Shown piece by piece: positions 53,701-61,627 of a DNA stretch of 64,000 nt (its first letter is position 1; each line of letters begins with the position of its first letter). The position numbers were made by a program, and so were the translations under genes. Under the pieces are notes generated by a model. That model made no database searches, was not told where the DNA came from, and was given only the letters and a program-made list of their open reading frames with translations. This DNA comes from Streptomyces vietnamensis (GTDB lineage: Bacteria; Actinomycetota; Actinomycetes; Streptomycetales; Streptomycetaceae): NCBI RefSeq assembly GCF_000830005.1, contig NZ_CP010407.1, forward strand, positions 3,825,001 to 3,889,000, read 5' to 3'.

Positions 53701-54113
53701 TCGATCCACAGCGGGGCGATGACGAGCAACGCGATCCGCAGCCCGTCGGCACCGATCATGGTCCAGCGCCGGTCGAGCGGTCCTGACGGCCCGGTGAGCG
53801 CGGTCAGCGGCCCGAGGAGCACGGCCCCGAAGAGAACCGAGGCGAGCAGCCGGACGCCGACGACGGTCGCCACGGCGAACGCGGCCCCCCGGTAGCCGCC
53901 CCCGAGCGCGCCCTCGGCGACCGCGGCCTGGAGGCCCAGGAGGACGAGGACGAGGAGGGCGAGGGCGTCACCGGTGCTGCCGACCAGGTGGGCGCTCCAC
54001 AGCCGGCGCAGCGGCTGATGGCGCAAGAGGGCGCGTACGGCGCGCTCCCGGGAATCCGCGACGAGTGCGGCGTCGGAATCGCCCAGGCGGTCTGGCTGCT
54101 CTGCTCGCGTCAT
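50772..54113 (-). CDS. tmk: Thymidylate kinase fused to an N-terminal MFS-like membrane domain and a C-terminal coiled coil
   Basis: A 1113-residue multidomain protein. Residues ~30-485 form about twelve hydrophobic segments of MFS type. Residues ~513-720 are dTMP kinase: P-loop GGDGAGKST at 520-528, the TREPGATPIGKRLR lid-side motif and the SDRYIDSSVAYQG DRX motif. A highly charged Glu/Ala/Arg coiled coil (~735-960) and an acidic tail with three ETAVLPxxRDP-type repeats follow. This fusion is seen in Streptomyces. It makes dTDP for DNA synthesis; the membrane and coil parts suggest tethering, by inference. It is downstream of topA. Confidence 0.93.
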   Translation of the reverse strand: MTRAEQPDRLGDSDAALVADSRERAVRALLRHQPLRRLWSAHLVGSTGDALALLVLVLLGLQAAVAEGALGGGYRGAAFAVATVVGVRLLASVLFGAVLLGPLTALTGPSGPLDRRWTMIGADGLRIALLVIAPLWIDWIPGSALWYLLGTVFVTGAAERLWTVGREGAAPALLPAPPLEGAAVRPLPDHLGALRRLSLRTGFLAVPAAAAVLLVATLVGNLLGAGIDWFSQHQAALGSYVAAGLFAASVTVLYAMALPGGETPRPRSPLEGLRRPRTGSGEGEGRTAEKGRTGALPLLVLASATVAGAIAAAASLAVLHAYDLGGGPVTYALLILALSGATAVGIRTAGSVLPVLSRRRLLALATTVTGVALIAMGLVPDTATVLFLAALAGYAAGVAANTGHHLIDQETEEPRRARTTEHLQATARVAMGLGALAAPLLAAAIGPHRLASEDFVFAHGGAAFTLVLVGALLLPVAALLLAKTDDRAGVPLRRDLRDALRGSDPVQAPSPTGFFIALEGGDGAGKSTQVQALAEWIRAKGHEVVVTREPGATPIGKRLRSILLDVSSAGLSNRAEALLYAADRAEHVDSLVRPALERGAIVLSDRYIDSSVAYQGAGRDLSPTEIARISRWATDGLVPNLTVVLDVSPETARERFTEAPDRLESEPPEFHARVRAGFLALAAADPSRYLVVDAGQEPEAVTTVVRHRLDRMLPLSEAEVKAVEEARRKAEEEARRLAEEEAARKAEEERLERERQEQLAKLRAEEEERKRREEEEARRLEAERKAEEERRRAEEARIAAEEERKRLAAEEKARQEEQERLRREAEEEARLRAEAEERRLEKQRKAEEALLRAEEARRMAEAAAAAKAAEEAAAKAAAEKLAAEAAAKAAAERAAAERAAAELAAARRAEAAKAAREKAAREREAAEAAAAERTAAAERAARSARSARSAEVSANEVTVPTPVVKPDAPTVSPDEVTVETPIVRPGAERPEAETAVLPQIRDPRDADETAVLPPVRDPRAADETAVLPPVRGAGASDPADRVPPGIFRDERTGRDEPHGANDRTRELPQLDENGRPRRRSDWAEETPLDDLPTLADELFGPHEDEDEGPRRRR

Positions 54114-54238
54114 CCGTCCACCCTATCCGGACGGCCTTGCTCCCCGCGGCCCGCGCCCGAACAAACGTAGGGGGCGGAAGCACGCTCCCGCCCGATAGAC
54201 GGAGGAGGACGGAAACCCGCTCCCGCCCCGAAAACGAC

Positions 54239-54267
54239 GGAGGGCGGGAGCACCGCTCCCGCCCTCC
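54239..54267. terminator. Terminator of topA
   Basis: 13-bp stem GGAGGGCGGGAGC / GCTCCCGCCCTCC with an ACC loop, 19 nt after the topA stop. Weaker related hairpins lie at ~54165-54235. Confidence 0.88.
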
Positions 54268-54285
54268 CGCGAGCCCCGTCAGGGA

Positions 54286-57129
54286 CTACTCCGGCTTGGC
54301 CGCCGCCGTCTTCTTGGCGGCGGTCTTCTTCGCCGTGGCCGTCTTCGCCGTCGTCGTCTTCTTCGCCGCGGTCTTCTTGGCGGTCGTGGTCTTCTTCGCC
54401 GCCGTCTTCGTGGCCGTCTTCTTCGCCGCGGCCTTCTTCGCCGGGGCCTTCTTGGCGGCCTTCTTCGCCGGCCCCTTGGCCCGCTTCTCGGCGAGCAGCT
54501 CGTAGCCGCGCTCGGGCGTGATCGTCTCCACGCTGTCGCCGGTGCGCAGGGTGGCGTTGGTCTCGCCGTCCGTCACGTACGGGCCGAACCGCCCGTCCTT
54601 GACGACCACGGGCTTCTCGCTGACCGGGTCGGTGCCCAGCTCCTTCAGCGGCGGCTTGGCCGCGGCCCGGCCCCGCTGCTTCGGCTGCGCGTAGATCGCG
54701 AGCGCCTCTTCCAGCGTGATCGTGAAGAGCTGCTCCTCGTCCGTCAGCGACCGCGAGTCCGTGCCCTTCTTCAGGTACGGGCCGTAGCGGCCGTTCTGCG
54801 CGGTGATCTCGACGCCCTCGGCGTCGGTGCCGACGACCCGCGGCAGGGACATCAGCCGGAGCGCGTCCTCCAGGGTGACCGTGTCGAGGGACATCGACTT
54901 GAAGAGGGAGGCCGTGCGCGGCTTCACCGCGTTCTTGCCGGTCTTCGGGGTGCCCTCGGGCAGGATCTCCGTCACGTACGGGCCGTAGCGGCCGTCCTTG
55001 GCGACGATCTGGTGGCCGGTGGCCGGGTCCGTACCCAGCTCGAAGTCGCCGCTCGGCTTGGCGAGCAGCTCCTCGGCGTGCTCGACGGTCAGCTCGTCGG
55101 GCGCGAGGTCGTCGGGCACGTCGGCCTTCTGGTACCCCTCCTGCCCCTTCTCGCCGCGCTCCACGTACGCGCCGTAGCGGCCGACGCGGAGCACGATGCC
55201 GTTGCCGACGGGGAAGGAGGAGATCTCGCGCGCGTCGATCGCGCCGAGGTCGGTGACGAGCTCCTTGAGGCCGCCGAGGTGGTCGCCGTCGCCGTTCCCG
55301 GCGTCCGCCGCGCCGCCCGTACCGCCGGACTCGCCCTCACCGAAGTAGAAACGCTTCAGCCACGGCACCGCCTGGGCCTCACCGCGCGCGATGCGGTCGA
55401 GGTCGTCCTCCATCTTGGCGGTGAAGTCGTAGTCGACGAGCCGCCCGAAGTGCTTCTCCAGGAGGTTGACGACGGCGAAGCTCAGGAAGGACGGGACGAG
55501 CGCCGTGCCCTTCTTGAAGACGTAGCCGCGGTCGAGGATGGTGCCGATGATCGAGGCGTACGTCGACGGGCGGCCGATCTCGCGCTCTTCCAGCTCCTTG
55601 ACCAGCGAGGCCTCGGTGTAGCGGGCCGGCGGCTTGGTCGCGTGGCCGTCCGCCGTGATCTCCTCGGCGGTCAGCGCGTCGCCCTCGGCGACCTGCGGCA
55701 GGCGCCGCTCGCGGTCGTCGAGCTCCGCGTTCGGGTCGTCGGCCCCCTCCACGTACGCCTTCATGAAGCCGTGGAAGGTGATCGTCTTGCCGGACGCGCT
55801 GAACTCGGCGTCACGGCCGTCGGCCGCCCGGCCGCCGATCTTCACGGTGACCGAGTTGCCGGTCGCGTCCTTCATCTGGGAGGCGACGGTCCGCTTCCAG
55901 ATCAGCTCGTACAGCTTGAACTGGTCGCCGGTCAGGCCGGTCTCCGCCGGGGTGCGGAAACGATCACCCGAAGGCCGGATCGCCTCGTGCGCCTCCTGCG
56001 CGTTCTTGACCTTGCCCGCGTAGACGCGCGGCTTCTCCGGCAGGTAGTCGGCGCCGTACAGCTGCGTGACCTGCGCCCGGGCCGCCGCGACGGCGGTGTC
56101 GGAGAGGATCGTGGAGTCCGTACGCATGTAGGTGATGAAGCCGTTCTCGTACAGCTTCTGCGCCACCTGCATGGTCGCCTTCGCACCGAAGCCCAGCTTG
56201 CGGCTCGCCTCCTGCTGGAGGGTGGTGGTCCGGAAGGGGGCGTACGGGGAGCGGCGGTACGGCTTCGACTCGACCGAGCGGACGGAGAACGCCGTGTCGG
56301 CGAGCGCGGCGGCCAGCGCCCGCGCGTTCGCCTCGTCCAGGTGGAGCACGTTCGCGGTCTTCAGCTGCCCGTCGGCGCCGAAGTCACGGCCCTGCGCGAC
56401 GCGCCTGCCGTCGACCGTGTTCAGCCGGGCGACCAGCGAGGACGGGTCGGAGGCGTCACCGGAGCGGCCGGTGCCGAAGGTGCCGGTGAGGTCCCAGTAC
56501 TCGGCGGAACGGAACGCGATGCGCTCGCGCTCCCGCTCGACGACGAGACGGGTGGCGACGGACTGCACACGGCCGGCGGACAGCCGCGGCATGACCTTCT
56601 TCCACAGGACCGGCGAGACCTCGTAGCCGTACAGCCGGTCCAGGATGCGGCGGGTCTCCTGCGCGTCGACCATGCGCTGGTTCAGTTCGCGCGGGTTGGC
56701 GACGGCCTCCCGGATCGCGTCCTTGGTGATCTCGTGGAAGACCATCCGGTGGACCGGGACCTTGGGCTTCAGGACTTCCTGGAGGTGCCACGCGATGGCC
56801 TCGCCCTCGCGGTCCTCATCGGTGGCGAGGAAGAGCTCGTCGGACTCGGCGAGCAGCTCCTTGAGCTTCCTGACCTGCGCCTTCTTGTCCGCGTTGACGA
56901 CGTAGATCGGCTGGAAGTCGTGCTCGACGTCGACCCCGAGGCGGCGCACCTCGCCGGTGTACTTCTCCGGCACCTCCGCGGCGCCGGAGGGGAGGTCGCG
57001 GATGTGCCCGACGCTCGCCTCGACGACGTAGCCGGGGCCGAGGTAGCCCTTGATCGTCTTCGCCTTGGCAGGCGACTCGACGATGACGAGTCGGCGGCCG
57101 CCGTGTGCGGTCTCGCTGGTCGGGGACAA
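54286..57129 (-). CDS. topA: DNA topoisomerase I (type IA)
   Basis: A 947-residue topoisomerase relaxing negative supercoils. The Toprim domain has IVESPAKAKTIKGYLG and the DEDREGEAIAWH acidic motif. The catalytic tyrosine is in FITYMRTDST. The C-terminus has repeated topo-C modules (GRYGPYV and similar) rather than zinc fingers. A Lys/Ala-rich tail (~65 residues of AAKK/TTAKK type) ends the protein, as in actinobacteria, where it aids processivity. The TTG start at 57129 is preceded by GGAGAG; the S. coelicolor protein begins at the equivalent residue. Confidence 0.95.
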   Translation of the reverse strand: MSPTSETAHGGRRLVIVESPAKAKTIKGYLGPGYVVEASVGHIRDLPSGAAEVPEKYTGEVRRLGVDVEHDFQPIYVVNADKKAQVRKLKELLAESDELFLATDEDREGEAIAWHLQEVLKPKVPVHRMVFHEITKDAIREAVANPRELNQRMVDAQETRRILDRLYGYEVSPVLWKKVMPRLSAGRVQSVATRLVVERERERIAFRSAEYWDLTGTFGTGRSGDASDPSSLVARLNTVDGRRVAQGRDFGADGQLKTANVLHLDEANARALAAALADTAFSVRSVESKPYRRSPYAPFRTTTLQQEASRKLGFGAKATMQVAQKLYENGFITYMRTDSTILSDTAVAAARAQVTQLYGADYLPEKPRVYAGKVKNAQEAHEAIRPSGDRFRTPAETGLTGDQFKLYELIWKRTVASQMKDATGNSVTVKIGGRAADGRDAEFSASGKTITFHGFMKAYVEGADDPNAELDDRERRLPQVAEGDALTAEEITADGHATKPPARYTEASLVKELEEREIGRPSTYASIIGTILDRGYVFKKGTALVPSFLSFAVVNLLEKHFGRLVDYDFTAKMEDDLDRIARGEAQAVPWLKRFYFGEGESGGTGGAADAGNGDGDHLGGLKELVTDLGAIDAREISSFPVGNGIVLRVGRYGAYVERGEKGQEGYQKADVPDDLAPDELTVEHAEELLAKPSGDFELGTDPATGHQIVAKDGRYGPYVTEILPEGTPKTGKNAVKPRTASLFKSMSLDTVTLEDALRLMSLPRVVGTDAEGVEITAQNGRYGPYLKKGTDSRSLTDEEQLFTITLEEALAIYAQPKQRGRAAAKPPLKELGTDPVSEKPVVVKDGRFGPYVTDGETNATLRTGDSVETITPERGYELLAEKRAKGPAKKAAKKAPAKKAAAKKTATKTAAKKTTTAKKTAAKKTTTAKTATAKKTAAKKTAAAKPE

Positions 57130-57390
57130 CTTCGCTCTTCTCTCCGGATCGACACTCTCTGGCACGTACGGCACTGGCACGCACGGCAGCGGCACGGACG
57201 GTGACGCTCCCGTCGCTGCGGAGTGTGACGGTACAACCCGCCCCCGTGTCAAACGGCAAAAGCCCGCAACGGCCACTCGAACGGTAACCCGAGTCCTGGC
57301 ATTCCTGCCGCCCGGACTCCCGGTCGGGCGGGGCGGGGGTTGCGCGGCGGAGAGATCGGAAAGAGACCGGGCGCCGAACCGGAACCGGAT

Positions 57391-57588
57391 TCAGAGCCGG
57401 CCGAAGCACCAGAGGCCGAGGGCCAGGAAGGCGGCGCCGGAGAGGCTCGTCAGCGCGACCGCGGTACGCGGGGCGACCCCGTGCGCCACGGGCTCGCGGT
57501 GCAGCGTCCGCACGGTGGTCCACAGCAGCAGCGCGCCTCCGAACAGCGTGAACGCCGCCCCCGCGAAGATCGCCGGCCCGCTCTCCAT
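57391..57588 (-). CDS. Small membrane protein
   Basis: About 65 residues from ATG 57588 (MESGPAIFAGAAFTLFGGAL), with two hydrophobic helices and a short polar loop (TVRTLHREPVAHGV). An in-frame start at 57645 would add 19 polar residues. No family is recognised. The 57130-57390 gap downstream holds the topA promoter and leader and no other gene. Confidence 0.6.
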   Translation of the reverse strand: MESGPAIFAGAAFTLFGGALLLWTTVRTLHREPVAHGVAPRTAVALTSLSGAAFLALGLWCFGRL

Positions 57589-57790
57589 GCCCGTACCCCG
57601 TTCCGTCCCCGTGCGGCGTTCGCCCCTCGCGGCCGAGGCTGACACCCCCGGGCATCGGGAGCGCGAACTCCGGGTGAACGGCGTGGGCCGTCTCGTGCGG
57701 GTTCACGAAGATGGCCGGTAGTCATCCGCTTCCGGGAGGTCCCTCCCCCTCCCCCCGCCCCACCCCATGCGCCCCGCGCCACGCGTCTTG

Positions 57791-57818
57791 CGTCACACGT
57801 CACACGTCACACGTCACA
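57791..57818. repeat. Four CGTCACA heptamers
   Basis: Exact 7-bp tandem repeat overlapping the stop codon of the ABC permease at 57814. No function is apparent. Confidence 0.75.
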
Positions 57819-58632
57819 TCACGTCGAGCGTGGCCCGGCGTCGGCTCCCCCGCTCGAAGACGGCGAGGAGGACGACGGCGAGCAGCCCCCATCCGGCGCC
57901 GACCGCGAGCTCGGCTCCGAGCAGGTGTCCGTCCAGGCCGGCGCCGGCGGTCAGCCCGCGCGCCGCGTCCGCCGCGTGCGTGAGCGGCAGCAGCCCACCG
58001 GCGACCCGCATCCACTCCGGCAGCGTCTCCCGGGGCACGGCGGCGCCGGTCAGGAGCAGCAGCACCGAACTGGCCACGTTCGACACCAGGAACACGTCGC
58101 GGAAGCGCAGCCCGAGCGCTCCGAGCGCGAGCCCGAAGGCCGAGCAGGCGCCCGCCGCGGCGAGCAGCACCAGACCGAGCCCGGGGAGCGCCCCGGCGGG
58201 CACGGGCAGCCCGAGGACGAGCGCGGCGGTGGTGAGCACGAAGGCACTGACGAACAGCCCGTTGAGGACGTACGGGAGGGCTCGTCCGGCCCACAGGGGC
58301 AACCGGTGGCGGGGCGAGAGCAGGACGGCCCCGAGGGTGCCGTACCGGCGCTCGTTGGCGACGGCCATCGTGCCGCCGTACACGCAGGAGGCGGAAGCTG
58401 CGAGGACGGCGTTGCCCACGAGGTGGAAACGATCGTCGGCGACACCGAGTTCCCTGCCCAGGAAGACGAAGAAGAAAACCTGGAGCAGGGGTCCGACCAG
58501 CAGTGTTCCGATGAACATGGGCGGGGTCGTCCAGTTGAACAGGGCGCGGTACGAGATCGCCCCGCCGACCACGAGCAGCCGGGAGGAGGCGTGGAAGCGG
58601 AAGCCGAGGAATCGGCACCGGAAGCGGAACAT
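57814..58632 (-). CDS. ABC-2 type transporter permease (second subunit)
   Basis: A 272-residue ABC-2 permease with six hydrophobic segments. The cytoplasmic lead-in ISYRALFNWTTPPMFIGTLL, the ERRYGTLGAVLLSPRHRLPL loop and the PRETLPEWMRVAGGLLPLTH extracytoplasmic segment are typical. It lies 14 nt downstream of a related permease, so the exporter probably uses a heterodimeric membrane part. The first 13 residues are Arg/Phe-rich. Confidence 0.87.
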   Translation of the reverse strand: MFRFRCRFLGFRFHASSRLLVVGGAISYRALFNWTTPPMFIGTLLVGPLLQVFFFVFLGRELGVADDRFHLVGNAVLAASASCVYGGTMAVANERRYGTLGAVLLSPRHRLPLWAGRALPYVLNGLFVSAFVLTTAALVLGLPVPAGALPGLGLVLLAAAGACSAFGLALGALGLRFRDVFLVSNVASSVLLLLTGAAVPRETLPEWMRVAGGLLPLTHAADAARGLTAGAGLDGHLLGAELAVGAGWGLLAVVLLAVFERGSRRRATLDVM

Positions 58633-58646
58633 CCGACGGTGGCCTT

Positions 58647-59429
58647 TCAGGCGAGGGCGAGGGTGGCGGCGGCGCGGGCCCGGCGCTCGACCCGGCCGAG
58701 GACGAGGACGGCGGCGAGGGCGTAGCCGGCGCCGAGGGCGAGGGCGGTGAGCAGCGGCGGGACCACGTCCCCGCCGGAGGCCGCCGCGTGGACGGCCCGC
58801 GCGCCCCAGGTGGTCGGCAGCGCCCAGGAGATCGGGTGGGTCCAGGCGGGCAGCACGGTGACGGGGACGAGCAGCCCGGACAGCAGCCAGACGGGCGTGT
58901 CGAGCGGGTTGGCGAGGGCGTTGGCGTTGCGCAGCAGGACGAAGGTCGCGGCGAGGAGGAGCCCCATCATGCCGAGCGCGAGGACGCACACCGGGACGGC
59001 GACGAGGAAGAGCAGCGGGTGCGCGAAGTCGAGCGGCACGTCGAAGAGCAGCACACCCCACAGGACGGTGGCCCCCATCGCGTACGTGCCGATGACGGCG
59101 GTCGCGAGGGTGATCGGCAGGAGTACGAGCGCGAGCGGGGTGGGCGCGACGACGAGGGTCTCCAGGGTGCCGAGCCAGCGCTGGTTCTGCACGGCGCCGC
59201 CCGAGCCGAAGAGGACGGAGCCCCAGATGCCCATGAGTCCGGCGCCGACGGAGGCGGTGAGCAGCCGGTCGGGGTCGCCGGCGGCGCGGAACAGGTAGAC
59301 GGCGAGGGTCGCGTAGACGAGCGGGACGAGGACGGCGAAGGTGATCTCGATCGGGGAGCGGGACATGTACGAGACGTGGGTGCGCACCCCGACGCCGATC
59401 AGGCGCAGGACGCGGGTCGGACGGGTCAC
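58647..59429 (-). CDS. ABC-2 type transporter permease (first subunit)
   Basis: A 260-residue ABC-2 permease. RTHVSYMSRSPIEITFAVLV opens the fold and QNQRWLGTLETLVVAPTPLA is the conserved loop; ANPLDTPVWLLSGLLVPVTV lies near the substrate path. The GTG start overlaps the ATPase stop by 4 nt. Co-encoded with the ATPase at 59426 and the permease at 57814. Confidence 0.88.
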   Translation of the reverse strand: MTRPTRVLRLIGVGVRTHVSYMSRSPIEITFAVLVPLVYATLAVYLFRAAGDPDRLLTASVGAGLMGIWGSVLFGSGGAVQNQRWLGTLETLVVAPTPLALVLLPITLATAVIGTYAMGATVLWGVLLFDVPLDFAHPLLFLVAVPVCVLALGMMGLLLAATFVLLRNANALANPLDTPVWLLSGLLVPVTVLPAWTHPISWALPTTWGARAVHAAASGGDVVPPLLTALALGAGYALAAVLVLGRVERRARAAATLALA

Positions 59430-60499
59430 GCGGGCACCCCGTCCGGCTCGGTGGAGGACGACGGTTCGGTGGAGGACGGCGGTTCGGTGGAGGACGGCGG
59501 TTCGGTGGGGGCCGGGGCCTCGGTGGAGGCCGTCGCCTCCTCCACGATCGCGATGTAGGCGTCCTCCAGGGAGGGTTCGCGGCTGACGACCCGTCCGATG
59601 CGGACGCCGTCGAGGGCGGCCAGGACGGGTGCGTGGAGCTCGGCGCCGCGGTCCGTCTGCACGCTCACGGTCTGGACCGCGCCCCGGTCCTCGGTGGACA
59701 CGCCCCGGACGCCGGGCACCCGCCGTACCCGGTCGAGGGCCTCTTCGCCCGCTCCGTACGCCTCGATGTCGAGGACGTCCCGGTCCCCGACGCGGGACTT
59801 GAGGCTCTCGGGGGTGCCGAGGGCCCGGATCCGGCCGCCGGCGATGACGGCGATGCGGTCGCAGAGTTCGTCGGCCTCGGCCATGTAGTGGGTGGTGAGG
59901 AGGACGGTGGTGCCGGCGGCGGCCAGGTCGGCGACGGTGCGGCGCAGGTCGCGGGCGGCGACGGGGTCGACGCCGATGGACGGTTCGTCGAGGAAGAGGA
60001 CGTCGGGGCGGTGGAGCAGGCCGCGGGCGATGTGGAGGCGCTGCCGCATGCCCCGCGAGTACCCCTCGACGCGTTCCCTCTCCCGGCCCGTCAGGCCGAC
60101 GAGGTCGAGGAGTTCGGCGATGCGCCGCTTCTGGTCGCGGGCGGGGACGCCGTACAGCTCGGCGAAGTAGCGGAGGTTGTCGAGTGCGGAGAGCCGGTCG
60201 TACAGGCCCCGGTCGCCGCCGAAGACGTACCCGATCCTGCGGCGTACGGCGACGGGGTCGCGGGCCACGTCGTGGCCGAACACCCGGGCCGTGCCGGAGG
60301 TCGGCAGGAGCAGGGTGTTGAGCATCTTGATGGTGGTGGTCTTCCCGGCGCCGTTGGGGCCGAGCAGGCCGAACAGCTCTCCCGGCGCCACCTCGAAGGT
60401 GACGCCGCGCACGGCCTCGGTCTCGGTCCGCCGGGACCTCGGCCACCCGGTCCTGCTGGTGTAGGTGCGGCGCAGTGCGTCCGCCTCGATTGCGAGCAT
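59426..60499 (-). CDS. ABC transporter ATP-binding protein (CcmA/NatA type)
   Basis: A 357-residue ATPase. Walker A is [12 protein letters not shown], signature EGYSRGMRQRLHIARGL (SRGMRQ variant), Walker B VLFLDEPSIGVDP and H-loop TTHYMAEAD. The last ~35 residues are a low-complexity STEPP tail encoded by ~18-bp DNA repeats. ATG at 60499 is taken as start; ribosome binding there is weak and a GTG at 60568 is possible. Energises the two permeases. Confidence 0.9.
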   Translation of the reverse strand: MLAIEADALRRTYTSRTGWPRSRRTETEAVRGVTFEVAPGELFGLLGPNGAGKTTTIKMLNTLLLPTSGTARVFGHDVARDPVAVRRRIGYVFGGDRGLYDRLSALDNLRYFAELYGVPARDQKRRIAELLDLVGLTGRERERVEGYSRGMRQRLHIARGLLHRPDVLFLDEPSIGVDPVAARDLRRTVADLAAAGTTVLLTTHYMAEADELCDRIAVIAGGRIRALGTPESLKSRVGDRDVLDIEAYGAGEEALDRVRRVPGVRGVSTEDRGAVQTVSVQTDRGAELHAPVLAALDGVRIGRVVSREPSLEDAYIAIVEEATASTEAPAPTEPPSSTEPPSSTEPSSSTEPDGVPA

Positions 60500-60622
60500 G
60501 CGCCGGACGGTAGGAGCAGGTGGGAGGGCCGGGCCATCGATTCGGGAGGCCCCGAATCGTCGGACCACGGCCCCGGATCCTCAGGCCGCCGCCCCGGAGC
60601 CTCGGCCGCGGCCCCTCCGGGC

Positions 60623-61627
60623 TCATGCCACCGCGCGCAGGACGTCCTCCCCGGCGAGCAGTGCGAGCAGCGAACGGCCCGTGTCCGTCAGCTGGTAGTA
60701 CACCGAGCGCCCGACGCGGTGGCGGGTCACCACACCTGCTTCCGCGAGGACCGACAGGTGTTCGGAGACCGTGCTGGCGGCGAGGCCGAGCCGGTCGGCG
60801 AGTCCGGCCGTGGTCAGGGGCCCGCCCAGTTCGCGCAGGACGGCCGCCCGGCCCCGGCCGAGCATGAGCCCGAGCCGGTCCTCGGCGACGGGCTCGGCCG
60901 GTTCGCGCAGGGCTGCGGCGCCCCGGGCCTGGAAGCTGAGCGCGAAGACCTCGGGGTCGTCGGTCGAGTAGAGCCGGCAGCCCTCCGCGAAGACCAGCGG
61001 CACGAGGACGAGGCGCCGCTCGCCGGGGGTGTACTCCGCGTCGATGTACTTGGTCAGTTCGAGTACGGGCGGCTGCCACCGCCCCCGTGCCTCCAGGCCG
61101 GCGAACAGCGCGTCGACGCCTTCGGTCGCGAACGTCCTGGCCCGGACGAGGACCTCGTCCTCGACGAGCCGGCGCATCGTCGGCCAGTACGGCTCGATCG
61201 CGCCCTCCCAGTAGGCGGCGTACGCGTCGGCGAGCGCCGCGCAGGCGGCCTCCGGGTCCTTCAGGTAGGGCTGCAGGAAGGGCGCGTCGAGCAGGTCCGG
61301 GTAGCAGACGGCCGCCTGGGCGCGGACGAACTCCGGGTCGGTGCCCCGCAGCGCGGCGAGCTCCTCGTGGATGTGGACGGTGCCGAAGGGCCGGGGCAGC
61401 AGGAAGTCGGAGACCTCGCCCGGCCCCTTCTCGACCAGGTCCCACAGGGGGCGGAGCCGGTCGTCCTCGCGCCACACCTCGCGCGCCTGCCCGACCCACT
61501 CCTGGTAGGGCCAGGAGGGGTGTCGGTGCGGCAGCGCGAGGTGCATCGCGCAGAACGTGTCACGCAGCGGGCTGATCGCGATCCGGGTCGCCCCGAGCGA
61601 GGCCTCGTCCAGCTCGATCCGTATCAA
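60623..61627 (-). CDS. ArsR-type winged-helix regulator with DUF5937 domain
   Basis: A 334-residue protein. The N-terminal ~230 residues are a DUF5937-like domain (RIAISPLRDTFCAMHLALPH and DEVLVRARTFATEGVDALFA). The C-terminal ArsR HTH is GPLTTAGLADRLGLAASTVS then EHLSVLAEAGVVTRHRVGRS. The TTG start at 61627 has GGGAG with a 6-nt spacer and overlaps the methyltransferase stop by 4 nt. It lies immediately upstream of the ABC exporter genes and probably regulates them. Confidence 0.86.
   Translation of the reverse strand: MIRIELDEASLGATRIAISPLRDTFCAMHLALPHRHPSWPYQEWVGQAREVWREDDRLRPLWDLVEKGPGEVSDFLLPRPFGTVHIHEELAALRGTDPEFVRAQAAVCYPDLLDAPFLQPYLKDPEAACAALADAYAAYWEGAIEPYWPTMRRLVEDEVLVRARTFATEGVDALFAGLEARGRWQPPVLELTKYIDAEYTPGERRLVLVPLVFAEGCRLYSTDDPEVFALSFQARGAAALREPAEPVAEDRLGLMLGRGRAAVLRELGGPLTTAGLADRLGLAASTVSEHLSVLAEAGVVTRHRVGRSVYYQLTDTGRSLLALLAGEDVLRAVA

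Noticed and set aside
57130..57390. Riboswitch or structured leader before topA
   Set aside because: No known riboswitch motif or strong conserved-looking stem is apparent; supercoiling-sensitive promoter control is equally plausible and not visible in sequence.
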